64,000 nucleotides of DNA from Chloroflexota bacterium. Lineage in GTDB: Bacteria > Chloroflexota > Anaerolineae > Aggregatilineales > Ch27. Shown here one piece after another: positions 1 through 8,077 of this stretch. Where the stretch lies: the NCBI GenBank assembly GCA_019873685.1, contig JAIOAT010000016.1, positions 1 to 64,000 on the forward strand, given 5' to 3'. Under the pieces are notes generated by a model that was given only the letters and a program-made list of their open reading frames with translations, was not told where the DNA came from and did not search any database. The position numbers and the translations under genes are program-made. Positions within the stretch are counted from its first letter, which is position 1; each line of letters begins with the position of its first letter.

Positions 1-625
1 CTCATTCCTGAAGGAGGAAGCGCAGGGCGCGGTCAGCGCCCACGCGGAGGCCGTCTTCCGCGGCGCGCTACAATTGCGGGCCGTCATCGAGCAACTGACT
101 AACCTGGGCTACCTCAAACAGCACGGCGGGGTGGAACTGGTGCGGGCCTGGACTCCGCTGGCTGACCTGCTCCGCGCGGCGGAACAGGACATCGCCTCGC
201 TGGCGGAAGCCAAGCGCCACTGCCTGACCGTGATCATTCCGGAGGACGCGCCGGCGCTGTATGTGGATGCCGCGCGGGTGCAGTCGGCGCTGGGTAACCT
301 GCTGAATAACGCTGTCAAATTCACCCCGGAGGGCGGGACGATCATCCTGCGGGCGGAGGTCAAACCGTCTGAGGTGTGGATTATCGTCAGCGACAATGGC
401 ATTGGTTTCCCTCCTGACCAGCGCGAAAAGATCTTCGAGGAGTTCTACCAGGTTGAAGATCACCTCACCCGGCACTATGGCGGGATCGGCCTGGGGCTGG
501 CCATCGCCAGGGCGCTGATCGAAGCGCACGGCGGGCGCATCTGGGCGGAAAGCGCCGGGCCGGGCCAGGGCGCTACTTTCACCTTCAGCCTGCCGCTGGA
601 CGCCGACCTGCCGCCGTTGCTGTAG
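1..625 (+). CDS. Sensor histidine kinase, C-terminal part (5' truncated by window edge)
   Basis: The reading frame is open from base 2, so the track's TTG at 74 is not the start; the N-terminus lies outside the window. What remains is the end of a dimerisation helix followed by a complete HATPase_c domain: the N-box (LLNNAVKFTPEGG), the G1 box (SDNGIGFPPD), the F-box region (EKIFEEFYQ) and the G2 box (GGIGLGLAIA). These bind ATP for autophosphorylation of a histidine that would sit upstream. No receiver domain follows, so it is a classical kinase rather than a hybrid at this end. Its input domain and partner regulator cannot be seen. A repeat element that can form a hairpin begins 5 bases after the stop codon. 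Confidence 0.93.
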   Translation, partial: SFLKEEAQGAVSAHAEAVFRGALQLRAVIEQLTNLGYLKQHGGVELVRAWTPLADLLRAAEQDIASLAEAKRHCLTVIIPEDAPALYVDAARVQSALGNLLNNAVKFTPEGGTIILRAEVKPSEVWIIVSDNGIGFPPDQREKIFEEFYQVEDHLTRHYGGIGLGLAIARALIEAHGGRIWAESAGPGQGATFTFSLPLDADLPPLL

Positions 626-629
626 CGCC

Positions 630-747
630 GCCGCAAGAGGCCGGGCGTCCCGGCTTCCTTGCTCCTATTACTTGCCTCCTGGCCACCTGGTCTCTCGGTC
701 TCTTGCCTCCTGCCTCCCGGCTTCCTGGCCTCCCGGCCTCTTGCGGC
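630..747. repeat. Intergenic pyrimidine-rich repeat element with 16-bp inverted ends
   Basis: The stretch starts with GCCGCAAGAGGCCGGG and ends with its exact reverse complement. The interior is a degenerate series of CCTGGCCTCC/TCTTGCCTCC units. The same vocabulary recurs in about ten other intergenic gaps of this window (see findings). It follows the truncated kinase and contains a short GCCGGG-cgt-CCCGGC hairpin that could end its transcript. Confidence 0.7.
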
Positions 748-771
748 GTCCGTGCTCGCCAGTGGTCATGC

Positions 772-800
772 TTGACCTCAGAACATAAGTTCGGTATTAT
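772..800 (+). promoter_or_regulatory. Promoter of the radical-SAM gene; mRNA probably leaderless
   Basis: TTGACC, a 17-base spacer, then TATTAT. The -10 ends 6 bases before the ATG at 807, so transcription should begin at or next to the A of the start codon. No Shine-Dalgarno sequence can fit, which suggests a leaderless mRNA. Confidence 0.75.
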
Positions 801-806
801 AGATTT

Positions 807-1973
807 ATGAACATTCACGTGGTTCCCGACACCCTGACCCGGCTGGCCCGGCTGGGCGCCATCACCGAGTTCGAACCGGCGGGCGACTCCCCGCTGAGCG
901 AGCGCCTGACGCTGCAAAGCCGCCCCGCGCCCGACCCTGAACTGCTGCCCTGTGTCACCCATGTGACCACCCCCCAGGGTCTCAAGCCGGTCATGAAGAC
1001 GATGATCACCACCGCCTGCGAAAAGAATTGTTTCTACTGCCCGTTCCGTGCCGGGCGGAACCAGATGCGCCGCGAAACCTTCTCTCCGGACGAGCTGGCC
1101 GCCGCCTTCGACACGCTGGTGCGGGCCGGAATGGTAGAGGGCATCTTTCTCTCATCAGGCATCATCAAAGGCGGCGCGGCGGTACAGGATCGGATCATCG
1201 ACACGGGCGAGATCATCCGCCGCAGGTATGGCTACCGGGGCTACATCCACCTCAAGATCATGCCCGGCGCGGAATATGACCAGGTCGTGCGCGCCATGCA
1301 GATCGCCGACCGGGTCTCGATCAACCTGGAAGCGCCCACGCCCGAACGGCTGCACGCTCTGGCTCCCCGCAAGGACTTCGGTGACGATCTGTTGCTGCGC
1401 CTGGAATGGGCGCAGCGCATCCGCCAGACAGCGCCGGAGCGCCGCTGGGCCAGCACGGTGACCCAGTTCGTGGTCGGCGCAGTGGGCGACACCGACCTGG
1501 AGTTGCTGAGCCTCAGCGCCCGCCTGTACCGCCAGCTTGGTCTGAAGCGGGCCTACTACTCAGGCTTCAGCCCGGTGATCGACACCCCGTTTGAGAATCT
1601 GCCCCCCACTGATCCGCAGCGTGAACGGCGGCTGTACCAGGCCAGCTTCCTGCTGCGCGATTACGGCTGGGATGTGGAGGAATTGCCCTTCGAAGGCGAA
1701 GGCAACCTGCGTCTGGACGTGGACCCCAAACGCGCCTGGGCCGACGCCCACCTGCTGACCGCGCCGGTGGAGATCATGCGCGCTGACCGGGAGGCGCTGC
1801 TGCGCGTGCCGGGGATCGGACCGCAGGGTGTGGAGCGGCTGCTACGCGCCCGGCGGCGTGGGACGATCCGTGACCTGGCCACGCTCAACCGGATCGGCGT
1901 GCAGGCCAACCGCGCCGCCCCGTACATCCTCCTCGACGGCCACCGCCCGCCGGTGCAATTGCCGCTGTTCTAG
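807..1973 (+). CDS. Radical SAM protein with C-terminal helix-hairpin-helix (DNA modification/repair type)
   Basis: The 388-residue protein has the radical-SAM cluster motif CEKNCFYC (Cx3Cx2C) near residues 71-78, which would bind a 4Fe-4S cluster for SAM cleavage. A C-terminal HhH segment follows (LLRVPGIGPQGVERLLRARR, about residues 330-350), a non-specific DNA-binding hairpin. This combination matches the 'putative DNA modification/repair radical SAM protein' family, whose substrate is unknown to me. In many genomes that family sits beside a small uracil-DNA-glycosylase-like partner; no such gene is adjacent here. The start is supported by the promoter 6 bases upstream. The gene appears to be transcribed alone. 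Confidence 0.85.
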   Translation: MNIHVVPDTLTRLARLGAITEFEPAGDSPLSERLTLQSRPAPDPELLPCVTHVTTPQGLKPVMKTMITTACEKNCFYCPFRAGRNQMRRETFSPDELAAAFDTLVRAGMVEGIFLSSGIIKGGAAVQDRIIDTGEIIRRRYGYRGYIHLKIMPGAEYDQVVRAMQIADRVSINLEAPTPERLHALAPRKDFGDDLLLRLEWAQRIRQTAPERRWASTVTQFVVGAVGDTDLELLSLSARLYRQLGLKRAYYSGFSPVIDTPFENLPPTDPQRERRLYQASFLLRDYGWDVEELPFEGEGNLRLDVDPKRAWADAHLLTAPVEIMRADREALLRVPGIGPQGVERLLRARRRGTIRDLATLNRIGVQANRAAPYILLDGHRPPVQLPLF

Positions 1974-2074
1974 AAGAAGCTTCCCAATGATCAGCTAGGG
2001 AGCCGGGCGGACAACGTCAGATAAGAAAGTCACGGGGCTTAAGCCTCAGGCCCTCTGTCCTGCCGGTTCTGCGC

Positions 2075-4150
2075 TCATTCCTGCCAACGATACAGGATAT
2101 ACTGCGCCTCTGCGCCATCGTTGCTGCCACGCCACACTTCGGCCAGGTATCCGGCGGTGAATTCCTCCCACGCCGCCCAGTCGTCGGTGGTGTAGAGGGC
2201 GCTGTTTTCCCGCTCGAATGTCCGCCCGAATTCGTACACCAGCAGGTAATCCGCCGTCGCACGCCACACCGCCGCGATCGCGGCAGGGGAGCCGTCGCCA
2301 ATAGCCCGCCGTGCGTGGTACCAGCTGTCCATCAGCGAGTCAGGCCAGCAGATCAAGCGAGTGTTATCACAGTAGAGGTAGCGTGGCTCCCACAGAAAGC
2401 GTATGGTCGTTCCTTCTGGCAGTGTGTTAATCCAGCGCATGGCTGCATAGTGCCAGCCCAGTGCGTGCTCCAGGTAACGCTCGCGGTAGCCTGCCTCCCC
2501 GGAGAAGTAGATCGGCGCGCTCTTGCGCCCCGGCGCCCGCAGGGCGTCACCCACACTGAAGAGCAGCGTCAGGACCACCAGCGCCCGCACGATGAACCCG
2601 AGATCGATCGGCTTACCCGGCAACCGCCGCAGCGATTCAAGAGTGATGCCAGCCACAACCGCCAATGGGCCGAACAGGTACAGCACCAGCCGCGTCTGCA
2701 GGCTGATGTACGACCCGAAGGCGGCGCTCAGCGCCCAGGCTGCCGTCACCGCCCCGGTCACGATCAAGGTGCAGCGCACAGTCGCCCGCTCCGCCGTGGT
2801 GAGTTGCCGCCAGGTGAGCAGGAGCAGCGGCGTGAGCATCACGAACAGCGGGCCGATGTCGGTGTTGTACGTCCCGGCTCCCTCTACGCCCAGGACGGTG
2901 GACGTCAGCGGCAGCAGTGGAAGTTGCCAGGCCCCGGCGCCGTAGATCAGTCCGGAGCCGGGCTGGCTGTACCACGCCCGGCGGATAGCATCCATTTCCC
3001 CACCGTCGAAGAGCAGTGGGTAGACCGGGTTGCTGTACCATAACGCATTGCGGATCAGCCAGGGAGCCACAATTGCCGTCGCCACCAGGCCGTACAAGAG
3101 ACCGGCGGCCAACGCGATCCGCCAGGAATCGCGCCGGGCCAACCACACCACCAGCAGCCCCAGCGCCGCGCCCAGCCAGACCACGGTGTACTTGGTACTC
3201 ATGGCCAGGCCCGCTGCCGCGCCGACCAGCAGCAGGTAGCCCTGCCCACGCTGAGCATCCACGCGCCGCACTTCGTCCCACCGTTCCGCTGCGCTGACAG
3301 CCACCACCGCCAGCCCCACCGGCAACAGATCGGCGTAGGCGAAGGTCATCTCCAGCCAGATTGTCCGCCCGGCCAGCAGGATGGCTGCCGCTGCCCAGCC
3401 CGCCGCCGGGCCGGATCGGCGGGCGGCGTATCCACCGGCGGCCAGTAGCAGGCCAACGCCGATGATCCAGTGCAGGGGCGCGGCGCCGGTCAGCCGCCCG
3501 GTCAGCGCCAGTTGACCGGTATAGAGCGTATCAACCAGCTGTGAGAAGCCCAGGAAATGGTTGTGTGAGACGGCGGAAAACCGGCCGTTGCTGACGTGTT
3601 GAACCGCTCCGGCGAGGTGATAGGTCAGCACGTCCCACATTGACGGCGGCAGCAGGGCCAGCAGGAAGGCGACCGCCAGCAGGATCAGGCAGGCGATGGC
3701 CAGGAACCGCGCCCAGCGGTCACGGGGCAACCCACTGCGCAGCAACGCGCGCCAGTGGCGCGCCCAGGTGAACACCTCCCGCCGGGTCAGCACCGCCACA
3801 ACCAGCAACAGGGTTGCCATGCTCAGCGGGTTGAGCGCGAGCATTCCCACGCCCAGGATCAGCAGGGCCAGCGCCCCCAGCCCGATCAGCAGGGTTGTCG
3901 CCAGTCGCTCCGCCGGCCTGAAGAAACTCAGGTCCAGGCGGGCCAGCAGGCGCGTCCCCAGGCCGCCTGCCAGCAGGGCGAACAGGGCGGCCACCACAGT
4001 GTCCAGGATCGCCCCGCCGATCGCCTCCGCCAGCGGCGGAGTCAGCGGCTTGTGCACCCAGTAGTACAGCCCCAGGACGAGCGCCATCCAGAGCAGAGCC
4101 GCGCCAGTGGCGATGGCGCGGCGCATGGTTTTGCCTGTGGAATGAGCCAT
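2075..4150 (-). CDS. Multi-pass membrane protein, PMT/ArnT-like glycosyltransferase (GT39/GT83 type)
   Basis: The protein is 691 residues with roughly 12-13 hydrophobic helices from residue 11 to about 540, then a soluble C-terminal domain of about 140 residues. The architecture resembles the dolichyl/polyprenyl-phosphate-sugar mannosyltransferase superfamily, which moves a sugar from a lipid carrier to a protein or lipid outside the membrane. An early loop carries WDVLTYHLAGAVQ, where the acidic residue would be expected in that superfamily; assignment to a precise family is an inference. It begins 21 bases after the AKR-like gene ends, so the two are probably co-transcribed. The start is uncertain: ATG at 4150 has no clear ribosome-binding site, and ATG at 4126 is an alternative. 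Confidence 0.7.
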   Translation of the reverse strand: MAHSTGKTMRRAIATGAALLWMALVLGLYYWVHKPLTPPLAEAIGGAILDTVVAALFALLAGGLGTRLLARLDLSFFRPAERLATTLLIGLGALALLILGVGMLALNPLSMATLLLVVAVLTRREVFTWARHWRALLRSGLPRDRWARFLAIACLILLAVAFLLALLPPSMWDVLTYHLAGAVQHVSNGRFSAVSHNHFLGFSQLVDTLYTGQLALTGRLTGAAPLHWIIGVGLLLAAGGYAARRSGPAAGWAAAAILLAGRTIWLEMTFAYADLLPVGLAVVAVSAAERWDEVRRVDAQRGQGYLLLVGAAAGLAMSTKYTVVWLGAALGLLVVWLARRDSWRIALAAGLLYGLVATAIVAPWLIRNALWYSNPVYPLLFDGGEMDAIRRAWYSQPGSGLIYGAGAWQLPLLPLTSTVLGVEGAGTYNTDIGPLFVMLTPLLLLTWRQLTTAERATVRCTLIVTGAVTAAWALSAAFGSYISLQTRLVLYLFGPLAVVAGITLESLRRLPGKPIDLGFIVRALVVLTLLFSVGDALRAPGRKSAPIYFSGEAGYRERYLEHALGWHYAAMRWINTLPEGTTIRFLWEPRYLYCDNTRLICWPDSLMDSWYHARRAIGDGSPAAIAAVWRATADYLLVYEFGRTFERENSALYTTDDWAAWEEFTAGYLAEVWRGSNDGAEAQYILYRWQE

Positions 4151-4171
4151 TTCCGGGATGCGTGAACGCTG

Positions 4172-5008
4172 CTAGTACGTCAGCGAAGCCTTGCTGCGCG
4201 TTTTCTGCAGCGCCGACTCCGGCACTTCCCCTGCCAGCAGGGCCAGCGAGATGTCGATCACCTCATGGGCTTCTTCAGGTGTGGTCGTGCCAATGGTTAC
4301 CATGTCGCAGGAGCGCAGGGTGCTCCATACGAAGGCCAGACCCACCACCGGCAGCAGCCTGCCCGCCGCCAGCGGCTTGATGGTCATGACCGGCTTGCGG
4401 GCATTCTTGATAATGCCCATCACCCAATCCGCTTCGACCTGCATCAGGAAGCCCGCTGCGTTGTAGAGCTGGATGTACGTCTCCACATCTGCGTCCTGCA
4501 TATCGGCGTAGACGATCGCTTCCGGCATGTGGGTGGAAAGGCCGGGGATCATGCCGCGCTCGCGGATCAGCCGGGTGTAGCGATCGATGTCGCGGATGAC
4601 GCGCGTCCGGCGGTCGATCAGGGCGTCGGTCACGCACTGGTGCGGCATGCAGATCGTTGCGCCCAGCGCCTTGGCCCGGTCCAGCACCGGCTCTGGCTCC
4701 TCCGCCGGGTTGCCGCCGGGGGTGATGTTGAAGCTCGGCGTCAGGATGCGGATCATCTCTACGCCCGTAGCATCTTCCGCGTCGCGGATGGCCTGCTCCA
4801 GCGGCTCGGAGAGCGGGGCCATGACCGCATTCACGCCGCGGGTCATAAACACTTTAAAGATAGCGGTCATGCGTTCGCGGGTCTGCAAATCTTTAATGAA
4901 TTTATCTTTGGCCGGGCTGCAGTGGGAATAGCCCAGCAGCCAGTTAGTGCCGATGATCAGGCGCGGCAGGCTGACTCCGCCGACGGTGGTACGTGGAAAA
5001 TCGCTCAT
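4172..5008 (-). CDS. Aldo/keto reductase-like TIM-barrel protein
   Basis: Residues near the end (KPLAAGRLLP, then DMVTIGTTTPEEAHEVIDI) resemble the last two strands of aldo/keto reductases, where the NADPH-binding loop and the 'vigilance' helix lie. The usual N-terminal AKR catalytic Asp-Tyr-Lys-His set is not obvious, so an oxidoreductase role is unproven and it may be a non-catalytic relative. The track start at 5086 adds 26 unlikely residues; ATG 5008 (MSDFPRTT) has AGGGAG a short distance upstream, giving 278 residues. It is the first gene of a likely two-gene operon with the downstream PMT-like membrane protein. Confidence 0.6.
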   Translation of the reverse strand: MSDFPRTTVGGVSLPRLIIGTNWLLGYSHCSPAKDKFIKDLQTRERMTAIFKVFMTRGVNAVMAPLSEPLEQAIRDAEDATGVEMIRILTPSFNITPGGNPAEEPEPVLDRAKALGATICMPHQCVTDALIDRRTRVIRDIDRYTRLIRERGMIPGLSTHMPEAIVYADMQDADVETYIQLYNAAGFLMQVEADWVMGIIKNARKPVMTIKPLAAGRLLPVVGLAFVWSTLRSCDMVTIGTTTPEEAHEVIDISLALLAGEVPESALQKTRSKASLTY

Positions 5009-5053
5009 GGAGAACTCCCTGGGACACAATGAAACCGGGCAAGCCTGACTTTG

Positions 5054-5059
5054 ATTATA
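5054..5059 (-). promoter_or_regulatory. -10 element of the AKR-like/PMT-like operon
   Basis: Perfect TATAAT on the minus strand (CCTATAATC), 45 bases before the ATG at 5008. The -35 region (TGTGCG at 17 bases) is weak. Confidence 0.6.
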
Positions 5060-5188
5060 GGCCAGATCGGCGGGTACGCACATCACGATTGAAGCGGCAA
5101 CATAGCCGCCAGAGCATGGACGACTTCCGGCTGCACATCCGCCCCGGCTTTCCCTGCCCGACCTCCGCCCATTAACAGCAGAACACGG

Positions 5189-5194
5189 TATACT
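5189..5194 (+). promoter_or_regulatory. -10 element of the GH20-like gene
   Basis: GGTATACTC lies 45 bases before ATG 5239. There is no good -35. It belongs to the TATAAT/TACAAT-type hexamers seen ahead of most genes in this window. Confidence 0.5.
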
Positions 5195-5238
5195 CTTGGC
5201 GGTGTGTCTGTTCGCCTGTGCACAACAGGGGGTTGCCC

Positions 5239-7110
5239 ATGGTGCAAAGCCTGGTGCTGCTGCCCGCGCCGCAGCGGCTGAATGACCTGGAAGGCGCGCT
5301 GGAGCTGGAGCCGGGACGCTTTATCTGGTTGGCGGACGGGGTACCGCTGCCGATTGGGCGGGCAGTTCGGGCTGCCCTGGCGGCAGCCGGGCCACACTGG
5401 ACTCTGACCGCCGCCCGTCTGGACGGCAGGCAAATCGGCGCTTCGATCCGGCTGGACCCGGAGGCCATCCCCAGGGCGCAGGGCTACACCCTTAGTATCA
5501 CCCCGCAGGGCATTGAGATTGTCGCCCATGACCGGCCGGGCGCATTCTACGCGGCCATGACCCTCACCCAGATCGCCCGCCAGATGGAAGACAACCGCCT
5601 GCCCTGCCTGCAGATCGAGGACTGGCCGGACTTCCCCAATCGTGGCGTCATGCTGGATATCAGCCGCGACAAAGTCCCGACCATGGACACCCTGTACGAC
5701 CTGATCGACCGCCTGGCCAGCTGGAAGATCAACCAGCTTCAGCTTTACACGGAACACACCTTCGCCTACCGCAACCATCCCGTCGTCTGGGCGGAGGCTT
5801 CCCCCATGACCGGCGAGGAAATCCTGGAGCTGGATGCCTTCTGCCGGGAGCGGTACATCGAACTGGTGCCCAACCAGAACTCGTTCGGCCATATGCTGCG
5901 CTGGCTCAAGCATCCCGCCTACGCTCACCTGGCCGAAGCGCCGAATGGCTTTACCTTCCCCTGGGGCCGGGTTTCCAGGGAGCCGTTCAGCCTGTGCCCG
6001 ACCGATCCGGGTTCGCTGGCGCTGCTGGCAGAATTGTACGAGGAACTGCTGCCGCACTTCAGCAGCCGCCAGTTCAACGTCGGTTGCGACGAAACCTGGG
6101 ATGTCGGCCAGCCCGGCACGCGCAGCGAAGCGGTCGCCCGCCAGAAGGGCGCCGGCCGGGTGTACCTGGACTTCCTGCGCCAGATCCACGATCTGGTCAC
6201 CCGGCACGGGCGCACCATGCAGTTCTGGGGCGACATCATCATCAAGCACCCTGACCTGATCCCGGAACTGCCCGCCGACACGATTGCCCTCGAATGGGGC
6301 TATGAGGCGGATCATCCCTTTGACGAGCACGGCGCAGTTTTTGCTGCATCGGGCATCCCGTTCTATGTCTGCCCCGGCACGTCAAGCTGGCTGAGCATCG
6401 CCGGGCGGACGGCAAACGCGCTGGCTAACCTGTGGAGCGCTGCGGAAAACGGCCTCAAACATGGCGCGATCGGCTACCTGAATACCGACTGGGGAGATTA
6501 CGGGCACTGGCAGCCATTGCCCGTCTCCTACCTGGGCTTTGCCTATGGCGCGGCGGTGAGCTGGGCTGCCGCAGCCAACCATACCCTGGATGTGCCCGCC
6601 GCCCTGGATCACTTCGCCTTCCAGGATGAGGCTGGGGTGATGGGGCAACTGGCCTATGATCTGGGCAATGTCTACCAGCTGGCCGGCGTGCTGGGCGATA
6701 ACCGTTCGGCCCTGCACGGCCTGCTGATGCACGCCGATGTGCCGCTGGGTGAAACCTGGATGGCCGGGCTAAAGGCCCAGGACCTGGCCCGCGCCCAGGC
6801 AGCTATTGAGGAGATCATGCTGCGCCTGGACAGCGCGCAGATCATGGCCCTGGACGCCGACCTGATCATGGATGAGTTTGACCTGGCCGCCAACCTGTTG
6901 CTGCATGCCTGCAAGCTGGGTCAGGCGCAACTGGCCGCGCCGGGCCAGAAGGTGACCAGTATCCCGGATCGGCAGCGTAAGCGGCTGGCCGAAGAACTCG
7001 AGCCGCTGCTGGATGAGTACCGGCGCATCTGGCTGGCCCGCAACCGGCCCGGCGGCCTGGCGGATAGCATCGCCCGGCTGGAAAAACTGCTGGAACTGTA
7101 CCGGGCGTAA
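5239..7110 (+). CDS. Glycoside hydrolase family 20-like beta-N-acetylhexosaminidase
   Basis: The 623-residue protein has an N-terminal small domain (about 1-120) resembling the GH20b fold, then a TIM barrel opening with RGVMLDISRDKVP. The catalytic pair is visible as D284-E285 in NVGCDETWD: in GH20 the Glu is the acid/base and the Asp positions the substrate's N-acetyl group for substrate-assisted hydrolysis. A helical C-terminal region of about 170 residues follows. No signal peptide is visible, so it is probably cytoplasmic and acts on imported oligosaccharides or wall fragments. The track start (GTG 5218) is less likely than ATG 5239, which has GGGGG upstream. It converges on the CPxC gene downstream. 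Confidence 0.85.
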   Translation: MVQSLVLLPAPQRLNDLEGALELEPGRFIWLADGVPLPIGRAVRAALAAAGPHWTLTAARLDGRQIGASIRLDPEAIPRAQGYTLSITPQGIEIVAHDRPGAFYAAMTLTQIARQMEDNRLPCLQIEDWPDFPNRGVMLDISRDKVPTMDTLYDLIDRLASWKINQLQLYTEHTFAYRNHPVVWAEASPMTGEEILELDAFCRERYIELVPNQNSFGHMLRWLKHPAYAHLAEAPNGFTFPWGRVSREPFSLCPTDPGSLALLAELYEELLPHFSSRQFNVGCDETWDVGQPGTRSEAVARQKGAGRVYLDFLRQIHDLVTRHGRTMQFWGDIIIKHPDLIPELPADTIALEWGYEADHPFDEHGAVFAASGIPFYVCPGTSSWLSIAGRTANALANLWSAAENGLKHGAIGYLNTDWGDYGHWQPLPVSYLGFAYGAAVSWAAAANHTLDVPAALDHFAFQDEAGVMGQLAYDLGNVYQLAGVLGDNRSALHGLLMHADVPLGETWMAGLKAQDLARAQAAIEEIMLRLDSAQIMALDADLIMDEFDLAANLLLHACKLGQAQLAAPGQKVTSIPDRQRKRLAEELEPLLDEYRRIWLARNRPGGLADSIARLEKLLELYRA

Positions 7111-7147
7111 GCGCCGGTCGGTTGGGCTTCAATATAGGCAATCAGCG

Positions 7148-7173
7148 GGGGTGGCTCCGGTAAGGGCCGCCCC
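7148..7173. terminator. Hairpin between convergent genes
   Basis: GGGGTGGC and GCCGCCCC form an 8-bp stem with one G-U pair and a 10-base loop, 38 bases after the GH20-like stop. There is no clear U-tract, so terminator function is tentative. Confidence 0.35.
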
Positions 7174-7320
7174 ATTGCTTTCGCGGGAATGGGGCAGGAT
7201 AAGGGTGCTGAGAACGCTGACAAAGCGTATAAGCCCCGGTCAGGATGGCTCAATCCTCCCTGCCGCAGCGGGGGCCGGCGATGACTGACAACGTGGGCTG
7301 CCATTACGCGGCGAAGTCCT

Positions 7321-8073
7321 TCAGTTATCATCAGGTTTTCCCTGTGGATTCCCTCCGGAGAAGGTGAGCGCCCGCCACAGGGCCATTTTCTCCGCCTCAG
7401 TTTTTGCCTCGTGGCGGTAGTTCCATGTGCTCTTGCGCTCAAATTCGCTTAGATCATGGTGCAATGTCCCGAGGCGTTGCCGGGTTGTCTCGACCAGAAA
7501 CCGCGCGCCACTTTCGACTGTCCGATCAGCGGCTGCCAGCCCCTGGCGCAGGTGCCGCAGACACAGACCTTCTGAAGCAGCATACGCCGTGCGGAATTGA
7601 TCTTCCGGCCCTGACAACTCCCGTAGCAGCCACGCCAGGTAGCTTTGCTCCGATTCCTCGCCCATCTGACACACGCGGCAGGGCGCTTCAGGCTGTAGCT
7701 CGCGGGCAGCAAGTGGCTGCCACGACCGGGGCCAGATCGCTTGCAGCAGGCGCCGCCACCAGGGCTGGTGTGTCCAGCCCATCCGGCGGGTATAAAGCGC
7801 CAGCCGTTCCAGAATAACGCTGGAGAGATGCTCGTACAGAATAACGTTGCCCAGCGGAACGCCAAATTCCTCCTGTTCCAGGAGACCGATCTGCCAGGTA
7901 TGTTCGGGGCAATACCCCAGCGACCGGATGAAGTGGCCGCGCGTTGGCGGATCGTTGATGGATTCCCACAGCAACGAACGGATATAGCGCAGTTCGCTTT
8001 CAGCCCGCAGATGGCAGATCGGGCAGCCAGGCCGCTGTAGTGCCAGTTTCAAATAGATCGCGACAAGCGACAC
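7321..8073 (-). CDS. DUF6062-like cysteine-motif protein (putative zinc or redox protein)
   Basis: About 250 residues with paired cysteine motifs: GCPICHLRAESELRYI near the N-terminus, GYCPEHTW about 40 residues later, then CRVCQMGEESEQSYL and LCLRHLRQGL. This duplicated CPxC...CxxH pattern is typical of the uncharacterised DUF6062 family and suggests two metal sites; the function is unknown. The track start lies 26 bases inside the MFS gene. A GTG at 8073, only 4 bases after the MFS stop codon, gives a tighter translationally coupled start (SLVAIYLKLALQ). It is therefore the second gene of the MFS transcript and would share its attenuated leader. Confidence 0.6.
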   Translation of the reverse strand: MSLVAIYLKLALQRPGCPICHLRAESELRYIRSLLWESINDPPTRGHFIRSLGYCPEHTWQIGLLEQEEFGVPLGNVILYEHLSSVILERLALYTRRMGWTHQPWWRRLLQAIWPRSWQPLAARELQPEAPCRVCQMGEESEQSYLAWLLRELSGPEDQFRTAYAASEGLCLRHLRQGLAAADRTVESGARFLVETTRQRLGTLHHDLSEFERKSTWNYRHEAKTEAEKMALWRALTFSGGNPQGKPDDN

Positions 8074-8077
8074 TGCT

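Noticed and set aside
5083-6330. Long minus-strand ORF of 415 codons opposite the GH20-like gene
   Set aside because: It is a shadow of the plus-strand gene in GC-rich codons; its translation has no domain and is low complexity, while the plus frame carries a full GH20 active site.
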